Positions 8,211 to 17,272 of a stretch of 64,000 nt of DNA are shown piece by piece; the first letter of the stretch is position 1; each line of letters opens with the position of its first letter. The position numbers were made by a program, and so were the translations under genes. Location of the stretch: contig NZ_JAKREU010000003.1 of NCBI RefSeq assembly GCF_022664435.1, positions 372,001 through 436,000 of the forward strand, given 5' to 3'. This DNA comes from Sphingomonas panni (GTDB lineage Bacteria; Pseudomonadota; Alphaproteobacteria; Sphingomonadales; Sphingomonadaceae). The notes beneath the pieces are model-generated. The model was not told where the DNA came from. It was given only the letters and a program-made list of their open reading frames with translations, and did not search any database.

Positions 8211-9334
8211 GCGAGGACAAAACCGAAAGCCCAACCCAGAAGCGCCTCGACAAGGCGCGCGAAGATGGCGACATCCTCAAGTCCAAGGAGCTGGGCGCGG
8301 CGCTGGTGATCCTGGCGGGCTGCGCGTGGCTTGCGCTGCTCGGTCCCTCGCTGGTGGGGGCGTGCAAGGCGATCATGACCGCCAGCTTCCGTTTCGGCCG
8401 AGCGGATGTCGAGGATTTCCAGCCCTGGCGCCCGTTGATCGAGGCGGGGTGGAAGCTGCTGCCGTCTTTGGGCGGTATCCTCGCGCTCGCGGTATCGGCC
8501 AGCATCCTGGCGCAGGCGGGGCTGACCGGCATCCGCTTCAACGGCGGCGCGCTGGCCCCCAAGGGGTCGCGGATCAATCCGGCATCGGGGATGAAGCGCA
8601 TCTTCGGCACGCAGGGCTGGATCGAACTGGGCAAGTCGCTGCTGAAGGTCATCCTGCTCGGCGCGATCGGCTATGTCATGCTCAAGAAGGCGGCGGTCAG
8701 TTCGGTCGGGCTGGTGTCGTCGAATGTCGACCAGGCGGTCGGTGATCTGGGCGGCACCTTCCTCACCTTGCTGTTCGTGATGGCCGGCGGGTTGGTGCTG
8801 ATCGCCGGGCTGGACGTGCCGCTGGCGATCTTCCAGCGGATGCAGCGGCTGCAGATGACCAAGCAGGAAGTGCGCGACGAGCATAAGGAAAGCGACGGCG
8901 ATCCGCATGTGAAGGCGCAGATCCGCCAGCGCCGGCACGAGATTTTGAAGGGCGGGTTCAAGGCGGCGGTGGGCGAGGCACAGGTCGTGCTGACCAACCC
9001 GACCCATTTCGCGGTCGCGCTGCGCTACGAACATGGGCGCGATCAGGTGCCGGTGGTGGTCGCCAAGGGGCGTGGCGCGACCGCGCTCGCCATCCGCGAA
9101 CTGGCGGCGGAGGCGAAGGTGCCGATGCTCGAATATCCGCAGCTGGCCCGTGCGGTCTATTATACCAGCCGGCAGGGACAGGAGATTCGCGACGACCTGT
9201 ACCTCGCCATCGCCACCGTCCTGGCGTTCGTCATGGGGGTCAACCGGCAGGCGGGCGGCATCCAGCCGCCGGTGACCGTGCCGCCCGAGGCGCGCTATGA
9301 CGAGAACGGCAATCTGGCGGTAAAAATCTCCTAA
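8207..9334 (+). CDS. flhB: Flagellar export switch protein FlhB
   Basis: The 375-residue protein starts at a GTG inside the fliR stop. The N-terminus SEDKTESPTQKRLDKAREDG is the FlhB signature, followed by four membrane segments and a cytoplasmic domain with the self-cleaving NPTH motif at residues 264-267 (LTNPTHFAVALRY). Cleavage there lets FliK switch export from hook to filament subunits. All hallmark residues are present. The TAA stop also forms part of the proposed sigma-28-type promoter for fliD. Confidence 0.96.
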   Translation: MSEDKTESPTQKRLDKAREDGDILKSKELGAALVILAGCAWLALLGPSLVGACKAIMTASFRFGRADVEDFQPWRPLIEAGWKLLPSLGGILALAVSASILAQAGLTGIRFNGGALAPKGSRINPASGMKRIFGTQGWIELGKSLLKVILLGAIGYVMLKKAAVSSVGLVSSNVDQAVGDLGGTFLTLLFVMAGGLVLIAGLDVPLAIFQRMQRLQMTKQEVRDEHKESDGDPHVKAQIRQRRHEILKGGFKAAVGEAQVVLTNPTHFAVALRYEHGRDQVPVVVAKGRGATALAIRELAAEAKVPMLEYPQLARAVYYTSRQGQEIRDDLYLAIATVLAFVMGVNRQAGGIQPPVTVPPEARYDENGNLAVKIS

Positions 9335-9358
9335 AGATTCGCCACGCCGTGCCGTTGG
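9332..9358 (+). promoter_or_regulatory. Candidate sigma-28 (FliA) promoter of fliD
   Basis: TAAA at 9332-9335, a 15-base spacer, then GCCGTTGG at 9351-9358. The FliA consensus is TAAA-N15-GCCGATAA, so the spacing is exact and the -10 matches at five of eight positions including GCCG. The -35 overlaps the flhB stop. A start site near 9365 fits fliD translation from ATG 9386 but not from 9359. Confidence 0.5.
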
Positions 9359-9385
9359 ATGGGGGAGACGGACCGGGGACCAGCG

Positions 9386-10891
9386 ATGGCGATCACGACA
9401 ACCAGTGCGACGGCCAGCGCCACCACGGCAAAGACGTCGACCACGACCACGAGCAAGGCGACGACTCCAAACCTCGCCAATGCGCTGGGCGCCGGATCGG
9501 GCGTCGATACGACCGCACTGGTCAAGAGCCTGGTCGATGCGCAGTTCGCCAACAGGAACGCCCGGCTGACGCGGCAGGCCGAAACGCTGACCGCGCAGGT
9601 ATCGGCGGTGTCGGAACTGAAATCGGGCATTACCGAATTCGCCACGGCGCTGACCGCGCTGGCCGAATCGGGCGGTCTCACCACCCAGCTGAGCAGCAGC
9701 GGGCCGGCGGTGAAGGCATCGCTGACCAGCGGCGCGAAGGTGACGAGCCTGAACGCCAGCGTGTCGGTCGCGCGCCTCGCCTCGCCGCAGGTGGCGGTGA
9801 CCAAGGAATCGTTCAGCACCACCGGATCGGTCGGGTCCGGCACGATCCAGCTGCAACTGGGCAGCGTCGATGCGAACGGGAAGTTCACGTCGAACGGCAC
9901 CGCCATCCCGGCGATCACGATCACGGCCAGCGACGCCATGTCGCTGCAAAAGGTCGCCGACAAGATCACCGCCGCAAAGGCCGGCGTCACCGCCAGCGTC
10001 GTGACCGACGCCAATGGCCAGCGCCTCGTCATGCGCAGCACCGACGGCGCGAACCAGGCTTTCACCGTCACCGCGACGAACGATTCGGGCAGCACCGGGC
10101 TGGAGCGGCTGAACGTCGATTTCGATTCGAACACCACCGATGGCGCGGAGGTCGTGACCCGCGCCGGCAATGCCGTGTTCAGCGTCGACGGCGTGCCGAT
10201 GGTCAGCGCATCGAACACCATCACCGGCGCGGACGGGGTCAAGCTGGAGCTGAAGGCGGTGACGACCGACGGTCCGGTGACGCTCAGTTCGTCGACGCCG
10301 ACCGATGCGCTGAAGGAGGCGGTCAACAACGTGGTCGCCGCCTATAACCAGATGTTGACGTCGGTGAACAAGGCGACCGACCCGATCACCGGCGACCTGC
10401 GCGCCGATCCGGCGGCGATGGCGATGAAGCGGTCACTGCAGAAGCTGACCCTGACCGATCTGACCGGCGCCAAGGACGGCAGCCCGACCACGCTGGCATC
10501 GATCGGCATCGCGACCAACAACGACGGATCGCTGCGCGTCGATGCGAAGATGCTGTCGTCGGCACTCGCCAATAATCCCGGCGCGGTGGAAGCGATGTTC
10601 GCCGCCGGCACCGGCAGCGACGGTACGACCGGCAGCAGCCTGCCCGCGACGCTGAACCGCATCGCCGCCACCGCGAAGAGCACGACGCTGGGCCTTGGCG
10701 CCAGTGACAAGCGCTATGCCGGCCTGCAGGCCGATCTGGCCAAGGAACAGGCCAAGGTCGCCGAACAGACCGAAGTGACATCGACCCGCATGACGCAGCA
10801 GTTCGCGGCGTCCGAAGCGCGCGTCGCCGCGTACAAGGCGCGACAGACCTTCATGGAAAACCAGATCAAGATGTGGACGCGGAGCGAATAA
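9386..10891 (+). CDS. fliD: Flagellar filament cap protein FliD
   Basis: The protein has the FliD N-terminal domain (LGAGSGVDTTALVKSLVDAQ and NARLTRQAETLTAQVSAVSELKSGI) and a C-terminal coiled coil (TEVTSTRMTQQFAASEARVAAYKARQTFMENQI). FliD caps the growing filament and folds flagellin at the tip. ATG 9386 gives 501 residues and has GGGGAC 6-11 bases upstream; an ATG at 9359 would add nine residues but falls on the candidate promoter. It follows flhB after 51 bases, and its stop overlaps the fliS start by one base. The Ser/Thr-rich first 30 residues are typical of an exported substrate. Confidence 0.93.
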   Translation: MAITTTSATASATTAKTSTTTTSKATTPNLANALGAGSGVDTTALVKSLVDAQFANRNARLTRQAETLTAQVSAVSELKSGITEFATALTALAESGGLTTQLSSSGPAVKASLTSGAKVTSLNASVSVARLASPQVAVTKESFSTTGSVGSGTIQLQLGSVDANGKFTSNGTAIPAITITASDAMSLQKVADKITAAKAGVTASVVTDANGQRLVMRSTDGANQAFTVTATNDSGSTGLERLNVDFDSNTTDGAEVVTRAGNAVFSVDGVPMVSASNTITGADGVKLELKAVTTDGPVTLSSSTPTDALKEAVNNVVAAYNQMLTSVNKATDPITGDLRADPAAMAMKRSLQKLTLTDLTGAKDGSPTTLASIGIATNNDGSLRVDAKMLSSALANNPGAVEAMFAAGTGSDGTTGSSLPATLNRIAATAKSTTLGLGASDKRYAGLQADLAKEQAKVAEQTEVTSTRMTQQFAASEARVAAYKARQTFMENQIKMWTRSE

Positions 10892-11292
10892 TGACCCGCT
10901 ATGCCACCGCGCTCGCGGGCGATCCCGCCCAGACCTATCGATCGGTCGACCTGGCCGCGCGCACCGGCGGGGCCGATCCGCACGCCTTGGTGTCGCTGTT
11001 GTACGAAGAGGCGATCCGCGCGTTGCGGTCGGCCGCGTGGGCGACGACCAACCGCCAATATGCGATGAAAGGCGAGCGCGTGACCCGCGCGACCGCGATC
11101 CTGTTCGCGCTCGAAGCCGGGCTGGATTACGAGAAGGGCGGCGACCTGTCGCAGACGCTGTCGCGGCTCTACACGGGCCTGCGCGAACAGATCGTAAACG
11201 CCAGCATCGGGCAGGACGCACAGCCGTTCCTGAACGCCGCCGCGTCGCTGACCGATATCGCCGAGGCATGGGAAGCGGTCCGGCCGCGATAG
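10891..11292 (+). CDS. fliS: Flagellin chaperone FliS
   Basis: The 133-residue, mostly helical protein carries the FliS pattern DPHALVSLLYEEAIRALRSA, AILFALEAGLDYEKGGDLSQTL and LYTGLREQIVNAS. FliS binds the flagellin C-terminus in the cytoplasm and delivers it to the export gate. The start ATG 10891 overlaps the fliD TAA by one base. This is the last gene of the flagellar block in the window; no fliT or flagellin gene follows. Confidence 0.92.
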   Translation: MTRYATALAGDPAQTYRSVDLAARTGGADPHALVSLLYEEAIRALRSAAWATTNRQYAMKGERVTRATAILFALEAGLDYEKGGDLSQTLSRLYTGLREQIVNASIGQDAQPFLNAAASLTDIAEAWEAVRPR

Positions 11293-11396
11293 GATCGTTC
11301 CCTCGATCGTGGCCGATGGGGGCGATAGCCGGACGTGGCGCGCTCCCCCCTTCTCAACGGTGGCATCGGCCGCCATGATCCGCTAGCGGTGCGCGC

Positions 11397-11930
11397 ATGA
11401 AGCAACCGCATATCGTCGCGCTGGGGGGCACGCTGCGCCCGACTTCGGGGACCGCCGCCGCATTGGAGCGGGCGCTGGCCCATGCCGCGATGCTGGGCGC
11501 GCGAACCACGCTGCTGACCGGGCCGGCGATCGATTTCCCGAACTACGAACCCGAAGCGGCGGGCGGCAATCCGCGGATCCAGTCGTTCCTGCGCGCGCTG
11601 CGCGATGCCGACGGGATCATCATCGGGTCGCCGGGCTATCACGGCACGCTGTCCGGACTGGTCAAGAATGCGCTGGACCATGTCGAGCTGCTGCGCCGCG
11701 ACGACCGAGTCTATTTCGACGGGATGCCGATCGGCATCGTCGCGACGGCGGCGGGGTGGCAGGCGGCGGTCGCCACGATGACGACGCTGCGCACCGTCGC
11801 CCATGCGCTGCGCGGATGGCCGACCCCGGTCGGCGTGGCGATCAACACCGTCGAGGACGGCGCGATCGACAAGGCCGATCGACAGTTGCGGCTGATGGTC
11901 GAACAGATGATCGGCTTCGTCGCTCGCTGA
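11397..11930 (+). CDS. NADPH-dependent FMN reductase family protein
   Basis: The 177-residue flavodoxin-fold protein has the N-terminal phosphate-binding loop (ALGGTLRPTSGTAAAL) and the family segment DGIIIGSPGYHGTLSGLVKNALDHVELL. Such proteins reduce FMN or act as quinone/azo reductases with NAD(P)H in the cytoplasm; the substrate cannot be told from sequence. It stands alone, 104 bases after fliS and 111 bases before the chemoreceptor, and shows no evident link to motility. Confidence 0.85.
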   Translation: MKQPHIVALGGTLRPTSGTAAALERALAHAAMLGARTTLLTGPAIDFPNYEPEAAGGNPRIQSFLRALRDADGIIIGSPGYHGTLSGLVKNALDHVELLRRDDRVYFDGMPIGIVATAAGWQAAVATMTTLRTVAHALRGWPTPVGVAINTVEDGAIDKADRQLRLMVEQMIGFVAR

Positions 11931-12041
11931 GCGACTCGGGCGCTTCGTCCCAAAACCGTTTACTGGCAATGGTATACGGTATGTTTACGTCACTTTAAGG
12001 CGCGCTGCGTACCCTTTCCGCGAGATTTGGGGACGCAATCC

Positions 12042-14090
12042 ATGAAACCTGCCGGCACGAAATTTACCTCCATAGGGACCAGGATCCTGACGATCCAGCT
12101 CGCATCGGGGATCGCCATCGCGGCGATCATCGGCGGTGCCGGCTTTTACGGGATGAACGCGCTGACCGGCGCGATGACGTCGATCTATGACGACCGCCTG
12201 GTACCGGTCCGCCAGCTGAAGGCGGTGTCGGACGCCTATGCGATCAACATCGTCGACACCACGCACAAGCTGCGCGCCGGCAAGCTCGACTGGGCACAGG
12301 CCAGCACGTCGGTGGCGGAGGCGAAGCGGACGATCGACCGCGAATGGTCGGCCTATATGCAGACCGACCTGACCGACGAGGAACGGTCGGTCGTGACGCA
12401 GGTCCGCCAGAACATGAATCAGTCGGACCAGGCGGTGGCGCGGCTGAACGCGATCATCGCGGCGCACGACAGCGCCGCGCTGGCCCGCTTCGCCGATACG
12501 GAGATGTATGCCGGGATCGACCCGACCACGGCGGGGATCGGCCACCTGTCCGATTATCAGCTGAAGGCCGCCGAGACCGCACGCGCCGACGGCGCCGCGC
12601 TGTCGCGCATGCTGAACTGGGTGATGGCGATCGTGGCACTGGTCGCACTGGCCATCGCATCTGCGGTGGGTTGGGTCGTCACCAACGCAATCCGTCGCAA
12701 CCTGCGCCAGGCGACCGACCTTGCCGAGGCAGTCGCACAGGGCGACGTGTCGCAGACCGCCACCGTCCAGTCGAACGACGAGGTCGGGCTGCTGACCACC
12801 GCACTCAACGACATGGTCGGCAATCTGCGCCAGACCGCGGGCGTGGCCGACACCATCGCGCAGGGCGACCTGTCGATCGATCACAAGCCGCTGTCGGACA
12901 AGGACCGGTTGGGCCATGCCATGGTCGCGATGACCGACGGCCTGCGCAAATCGGCGACGCTGGCCGACACCATCGCGGTCGGCGACCTGTCGGTCGACTA
13001 TGTTCCGCTGTCGGACAAGGACCGGCTGGGCCATGCGCTGGTGACGATGGTCGGTGGCCTGCGCAAGTCGGCGACGCTGGCCGACCAGATCGCGCAGGGC
13101 GACCTGACCGTCGACCACACGCCGTTGTCGGACCGCGACAAGCTGGGCCATGCGCTGGTGTCGATGGTCGAACGGCTGCGGGTCGTGGTCGGCGATGCTT
13201 CGAGCGCGGCGGACAATGTCGCGGGCGGCAGCCAGCAGCTTTCGGCGTCGTCGGAACAGGTGTCGCAGGGCGCCACCGAACAGGCCGCCGCCGCCGAGGA
13301 AGCATCCGCTTCGATGGAGCAGATGGCCGCCAACATCAAACAGAATGCCGACAATGCGGCGCAGACCGAAAAGATCGCACGTCAGTCGTCGAAGGATGCC
13401 GAAGCCAGCGGTGTCGCGGTCGACAAGGCGGTCGAGGCGATGCGCACCATCGCGGCGAAGATCAGCATCGTACAGGAGATCGCCCGCCAGACCGACCTGC
13501 TGGCGCTGAACGCGGCGGTCGAGGCGGCGCGTGCCGGCGAACATGGCCGGGGTTTCGCGGTCGTCGCTTCCGAAGTGCGCAAGCTCGCCGAACGCAGCCA
13601 GACCGCCGCTGCCGAAATCAGCGCGGTGTCGGGCGACACGGTGCAGGCGGCGGCACAGGCCGGCGAAATGCTGACCAAGCTGGTGCCCGATATCCGCCGG
13701 ACGGCCGAACTGGTATCGGAAATCAGCGCCGCGTGCCGCGAACAGGATATCGGCGCGGGCCAGATCAACCAAGCGCTGCAACAGCTCGACACGGTCACGC
13801 AGCAGAATGCCTCGGCATCCGAACAGATCACCTCGACCTCCGAGGAACTGGCCAGCCAGGCGGAGGAACTGCAGCAGAGCATTGCCTTCTTCAACATCGG
13901 CGATGCCGTCACCACCCGCAAGCCTGCGGCCAGCCGCAAGCCGGCAGCCCGTCGGGCGAAGGCGGCTCCTGCCCCGAAGGCGAAGAGCAACTCGGTCATG
14001 GAGCAGCAGGCGCGGGCGCGCGGCTTCGCACTCGACCTGACGCACGGTGGGCCGGACGAGGACGACGACGCCTTCGGTCGCGCCGCCTGA
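12042..14090 (+). CDS. Methyl-accepting chemotaxis protein with tandem HAMP-like repeats
   Basis: This 682-residue chemoreceptor has TM1 at about 15-38, a periplasmic four-helix-type region to about 190, TM2 at about 192-215 and a HAMP domain. Three copies of a 39-residue HAMP-like unit follow, starting near residues 269, 308 and 347 (each with GDL and [11 protein letters not shown] or [11 protein letters not shown]). The signalling domain has the hairpin-tip region [20 protein letters not shown] and flanking methylation helices. The start ATG has GGGGA about nine bases upstream. Poly-HAMP receptors are known, but the near identity of these units suggests recent duplication. There is no C-terminal xWxxF tether. 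The ligand is unknown. It probably feeds the flagellar motor encoded upstream. Confidence 0.93.
   Translation: MKPAGTKFTSIGTRILTIQLASGIAIAAIIGGAGFYGMNALTGAMTSIYDDRLVPVRQLKAVSDAYAINIVDTTHKLRAGKLDWAQASTSVAEAKRTIDREWSAYMQTDLTDEERSVVTQVRQNMNQSDQAVARLNAIIAAHDSAALARFADTEMYAGIDPTTAGIGHLSDYQLKAAETARADGAALSRMLNWVMAIVALVALAIASAVGWVVTNAIRRNLRQATDLAEAVAQGDVSQTATVQSNDEVGLLTTALNDMVGNLRQTAGVADTIAQGDLSIDHKPLSDKDRLGHAMVAMTDGLRKSATLADTIAVGDLSVDYVPLSDKDRLGHALVTMVGGLRKSATLADQIAQGDLTVDHTPLSDRDKLGHALVSMVERLRVVVGDASSAADNVAGGSQQLSASSEQVSQGATEQAAAAEEASASMEQMAANIKQNADNAAQTEKIARQSSKDAEASGVAVDKAVEAMRTIAAKISIVQEIARQTDLLALNAAVEAARAGEHGRGFAVVASEVRKLAERSQTAAAEISAVSGDTVQAAAQAGEMLTKLVPDIRRTAELVSEISAACREQDIGAGQINQALQQLDTVTQQNASASEQITSTSEELASQAEELQQSIAFFNIGDAVTTRKPAASRKPAARRAKAAPAPKAKSNSVMEQQARARGFALDLTHGGPDEDDDAFGRAA
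12846..13196 (+). repeat. Three tandem 117-base repeats inside the chemoreceptor gene
   Basis: Three in-frame units of 117 bases encode near-identical 39-residue HAMP-like segments. The segments GCTGGCCGACACCATCGCG and CTGTCGGACAAGGACCGG recur with few changes, and the third copy differs most. The array sits between the canonical HAMP domain and the signalling domain. Confidence 0.9.
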
Positions 14091-14114
14091 ACCGCCCCTG
14101 AAATCGGATCGGGG

Positions 14115-14182
14115 GGTGCCGGCCCGCTCCCCTGTCCGGCCGCCCATTCAGCGGTGGTCGGGTAGGGGAGCGGGCCGGCACC
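14115..14182. terminator. 19-base perfect inverted repeat between convergent genes
   Basis: GGTGCCGGCCCGCTCCCCT at 14115-14133 is the exact reverse complement of 14164-14182, with a 30-base GC-rich loop. It lies between the chemoreceptor (+) and the zntB-like gene (-), so it may act as a two-way terminator, although no T-run follows on either side. It could instead be another intergenic repeat family. Confidence 0.5.
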
Positions 14183-14206
14183 GCTTCCACGGAAGTGGAT
14201 CAGACC

Positions 14207-15160
14207 CTAGCGCCCGATCCAATGTTTGCGCACGAACCACGCGACGATCGCCGCGCTCATCGCGACGCACAGCGCGACCACCCCGGCAAAGGCCCAGGGT
14301 TCGTCGGCAAAGGGTATCCCCTTCACATTCATGCCCAGCAGCCCGGTCACGAAGGTCAGCGGCAGGAACACCATCGCGACGATCGCGATCTGGAGCGAAC
14401 GCTGATCGAGCTGTTCCGCACGCAGGTCGGTCAGTGTCTCGTGGATCAGCGCGGCGCGTTCGCGGATCGAATCGACCTCCTCCGCCATGCGCGCGGCACG
14501 GTCGGCAGCGGCAGCGAGGTGGAGCCGGTCATCGGCTTGCAGCCAGTCGCCGGGCAACTGCCCCAGCTTTTCGAGTGCGGAACGCTGCGGCACGAGGAAC
14601 CGGCGATAGCCGATCGCGCGGACGCGGGTATGGGTCACGGCGCGGCGCTGTTCGAAGATGCGAGTCGGGTCCAATGCCTCCTCGCATTCGTCGAGCGTGT
14701 CGCCCAGATCGGCGATCAGCGGGTCGAGTTGCTCCGTGATCGCACTGGCGAAAGCGACGATCAGGTCGCCGGGATCGGCCACCCCGCCACCCTCGACCTC
14801 TTCGACGACGGTGTGGAACGCGGTCAGCTTGCGCCGGGTCACCGAATGGACCCGCCCCGCGCTGGCATAGAGCCGGACCGAGGCGAGCGGATCGGCGCTG
14901 GTCAGCTGGTCGTCGGACAGGCCGCGCAGGTTGACGAACGCCCCCCTGCCGATCGCGTCGCAGCGCGGGCGGGTCTCGACGGCGGTCAGCGGGTCGATGA
15001 CATAGTCGGGCAGATGGGCGTGGGTGCGCAGCCATGCCGCGACGACATCGCCATCGCCGTGCAGGTGAATCCACACGAAGCCACCGGTCGTGTCCACCGC
15101 CGCCAGCGGGTCGATCGGCGTCGCCCTGCCCCCATCGATATGCCATGCGCGACACTTCAT
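14207..15160 (-). CDS. CorA/ZntB-family divalent metal transporter
   Basis: The 317-residue protein has a large cytoplasmic N-terminal domain and two C-terminal membrane helices joined by the GMN signature (FVTGLLGMNVKGIPF), the selectivity loop of CorA-type channels. The N-terminal pattern (GGFVWIHLHGDGD) and overall length resemble the ZntB branch, which moves Zn2+, rather than Mg2+-specific CorA; that subfamily call is an inference. The start ATG 15160 overlaps the stop of the siroheme-like gene (ATGA), making it the last gene of an argH-lipoprotein-lysA-siroheme-zntB series. Confidence 0.87.
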   Translation of the reverse strand: MKCRAWHIDGGRATPIDPLAAVDTTGGFVWIHLHGDGDVVAAWLRTHAHLPDYVIDPLTAVETRPRCDAIGRGAFVNLRGLSDDQLTSADPLASVRLYASAGRVHSVTRRKLTAFHTVVEEVEGGGVADPGDLIVAFASAITEQLDPLIADLGDTLDECEEALDPTRIFEQRRAVTHTRVRAIGYRRFLVPQRSALEKLGQLPGDWLQADDRLHLAAAADRAARMAEEVDSIRERAALIHETLTDLRAEQLDQRSLQIAIVAMVFLPLTFVTGLLGMNVKGIPFADEPWAFAGVVALCVAMSAAIVAWFVRKHWIGR

Positions 15161-15912
15161 GCGAGGTCGATCGTCAGGCCGGGGAGCGGATCGGCCGGGA
15201 CCGGCCCCATGATCCGCACCGCATCGGCGCGAGCGCGGTCGAGGATCACGGCCGGGACGTGCGGCGTGTGATGGATGCGGTCGGCCTGCCCCAGCCAGCG
15301 GGCTTCGCGGAGGGTCAGGTCGTCGGGATCGGCCGAGCGCAGGCGGATCGTCTCCACCCGGCCGGCAACTTGTCTTGCTCCTGCCAGCCACTGCGCAACA
15401 GCCTCGTCGGCGTGCGGCACCATCGGGTCGAGCGGGCCGCCGGCGGCGATCGCCGCGCCGATCGCCCGCCGCCGGTCGCCGCCATCGGGAAAGCGGGCGC
15501 GCAGGGCCGCACGCGCCGCGCCCAGCCCTTCGGCCAATCGCCCGACGTCGGCGGGCAGCATCGCCTCCAGCCTTTGCCGGATCGCCGCTGCCAGCCCGGC
15601 CGAGACACCGCCGGTCGAAATCGCGATCAGGATCGGCGAACGGTCGACGATCGCCGGCAGGGTGAAGTCGCAATCGTCCGGCCGGTCGACGGCGTTGACC
15701 AAGATGCCGCGCGCCTTCAGCGCGTCGATCGCGGTGCGGGCCTCGGCGTCATCCTCGACCGCGACGACCGCGATCCGGGCGTCGGAGGCATCGGATACGA
15801 TGGTCAGGCCGCTGCGTTCGAGCAGGCGACGCTTGGCATCGGCCGCCTCCCCCTCCCCGACCAGGATCACGCTGCGCCCGGCGGTACGCAACAGGATCGG
15901 CAGTCCGTTCAC
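15157..15912 (-). CDS. Siroheme synthase-like protein (precorrin-2 dehydrogenase domain)
   Basis: The first about 200 residues match the CysG/Met8p N-terminal module: a Rossmann NAD+ site near the start (ILLRTAGRSVILVGEGEAADAKRRLLERSG), ILVNAVDRPDDCDFTLPAIVDRSPILIAISTGGVSAGLAAAIRQRLE, and a dimer/ferrochelatase helix region. This enzyme oxidises precorrin-2 and inserts iron to make siroheme. Residues about 203-240 (VETIRLRSADPDDLTLREARWLGQ) look like the first strands of the uroporphyrinogen-III methylase domain fused in full CysG, but the protein ends at 251 and the rest of that domain is missing. It overlaps lysA and zntB by four bases each. Confidence 0.82.
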   Translation of the reverse strand: MNGLPILLRTAGRSVILVGEGEAADAKRRLLERSGLTIVSDASDARIAVVAVEDDAEARTAIDALKARGILVNAVDRPDDCDFTLPAIVDRSPILIAISTGGVSAGLAAAIRQRLEAMLPADVGRLAEGLGAARAALRARFPDGGDRRRAIGAAIAAGGPLDPMVPHADEAVAQWLAGARQVAGRVETIRLRSADPDDLTLREARWLGQADRIHHTPHVPAVILDRARADAVRIMGPVPADPLPGLTIDLA

Positions 15913-17174
15913 AGCCAGGGCGGCAGGCGGTCGGCCTCTGCCAGCGCCTGAATCGGCGGCCGTTCGCGCACCACCGCGAACTGATCCCCGGCCACCAGCA
16001 CCTCGGGCACCAGCGCGCGCGAGTTGTAGGTCGAAGCCATGGTCGCGCCGTACGCGCCGGCGGTCATGAACGCGACCAGATCGTCGGCGGCGACCACGTC
16101 CATTTCACGGCCCAGCGCAAAGGTATCGCCGGTTTCGCACACCGGGCCGACGATATTGGTCACCGCACGCTCCCCGGTCGGGGTCACAGCGCGAATGTCG
16201 TGATAGGCGTCGTACAGGCTGGGGCGCAGCAGGTCGTTCATCGCCGCATCGACGACCACGAACGGCGCGGTCGCGCCCTGCTTCACGCGGATGACGCGCG
16301 ATACCAGCATCCCGGCATTGGCGACGATCAGCCGGCCCGGCTCGAACATCAGCCGCGCATCCCAGCCGGCGGTCGCCCGCGCGACCATTTCGCCATAGGC
16401 GGCGGGCGACGGCGGCAGGGGCTTGGCGGGGTCGTAGGGGACGCCCAGCCCACCGCCCAGATCGGCATGGGTGATGTCATGGCCGCCGGCACGCAATTCG
16501 GCGATCAGCGCACCGACGCGGCCGAACGCGGCCTCCAAGGGCACGAGGTCGGTCAGCTGGCTGCCGATATGCACCGCGACGCCGCGCACCTTGATCCCCG
16601 GCAGCGACGCGGCATGGGCGTAGGCGGCGGGCGCGGCGTGGTAGTCGATGCCGAACTTGTTCTCCTTGCCCCCGGTCGAAATCTTCGCATGGGTGCCGGC
16701 GATCACGTCGGGGTTCACCCGGATGGCGATCTGCGCGACCTTGCCCAGACGCGTCGCGACCGCGGACAACATGTCGAGTTCGGGTTCGGATTCGATGTTG
16801 AACTGGCCGATGCCGGCGGCGAGCGCCTGCGCCATTTCGTCCGCCGTCTTGCCGACACCGGAAAACACGATCTTGTCGGGGTCCATGCCCGCGTCGAGCG
16901 CGCGGTACAGCTCGCCACCCGACACCACGTCGGCGCCCATGCCGGCGCGGCCGAGCGTCGCCAGCACCGCCTTGTTCGGATTGGCCTTTACCGCGAAGGC
17001 GACCAGCGGCTCGCCCTTGCCCAGCCCTGCCACGGCGTCGCGAAACACCTGCACATGGCGTTCGAGGGTGGCGGTCGAATAGACATAGACCGGCGTGCCG
17101 ACCGCATCGGCGATGGCGGGCAGGCTGACATCCTCGGCATGGAGCGTGCCGTCGCGCAGGGTGAAATTGTCCAT
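15909..17174 (-). CDS. lysA: Diaminopimelate decarboxylase
   Basis: LysA makes L-lysine from meso-diaminopimelate using PLP. The 421-residue protein has the PLP-lysine segment FAVKANPNKAVL, the barrel motifs SGGELYRALDAG and HADLGGGLGVPY, and the C-terminal active-site segment GPVCETGDTFA that completes the partner subunit's site. Length is normal. It is preceded by an LptM-like lipoprotein gene and argH, a common sphingomonad arrangement, and overlaps the siroheme-like gene by four bases. A single GTCATTCCCGC repeat sits between lysA and the lipoprotein gene. Confidence 0.95.
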   Translation of the reverse strand: MDNFTLRDGTLHAEDVSLPAIADAVGTPVYVYSTATLERHVQVFRDAVAGLGKGEPLVAFAVKANPNKAVLATLGRAGMGADVVSGGELYRALDAGMDPDKIVFSGVGKTADEMAQALAAGIGQFNIESEPELDMLSAVATRLGKVAQIAIRVNPDVIAGTHAKISTGGKENKFGIDYHAAPAAYAHAASLPGIKVRGVAVHIGSQLTDLVPLEAAFGRVGALIAELRAGGHDITHADLGGGLGVPYDPAKPLPPSPAAYGEMVARATAGWDARLMFEPGRLIVANAGMLVSRVIRVKQGATAPFVVVDAAMNDLLRPSLYDAYHDIRAVTPTGERAVTNIVGPVCETGDTFALGREMDVVAADDLVAFMTAGAYGATMASTYNSRALVPEVLVAGDQFAVVRERPPIQALAEADRLPPWL

Positions 17175-17223
17175 GGCTTCGCCTTTAGAACGGCCGGGGC
17201 GGGTTGAGAATGGGGTCGCCGCC

Positions 17224-17255
17224 CGTCATTCCCGCACAGGCGGGAATCCATAGAC
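17224..17255. repeat. Single CGTCATTCCCGC hairpin repeat
   Basis: CGTCATTCCCGCACAGGCGG followed by GAATCCAT is one arm of the family that occurs paired at 21998 and 23659. Its inner part folds as CCCGC(ACAG)GCGGG. It lies between lysA and the upstream lipoprotein gene. Confidence 0.75.
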
Positions 17256-17272
17256 GCAGGCTTTGGCGACCC

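Noticed and set aside
9359..9385. ATG 9359 as fliD start
   Set aside because: It would overlap the candidate sigma-28 promoter and has no ribosome site. ATG 9386 has GGGGAC at a suitable distance.
8141..9949. A 602-codon antisense frame opposite flhB and fliD
   Set aside because: It is composed of low-complexity Arg/Gln/His-rich sequence and lies opposite secure flagellar genes.
15909..17174. Lysine riboswitch before lysA
   Set aside because: lysA is 98 bases from the upstream lipoprotein gene with only a hairpin repeat between. No conserved lysine-aptamer layout could be recognised.
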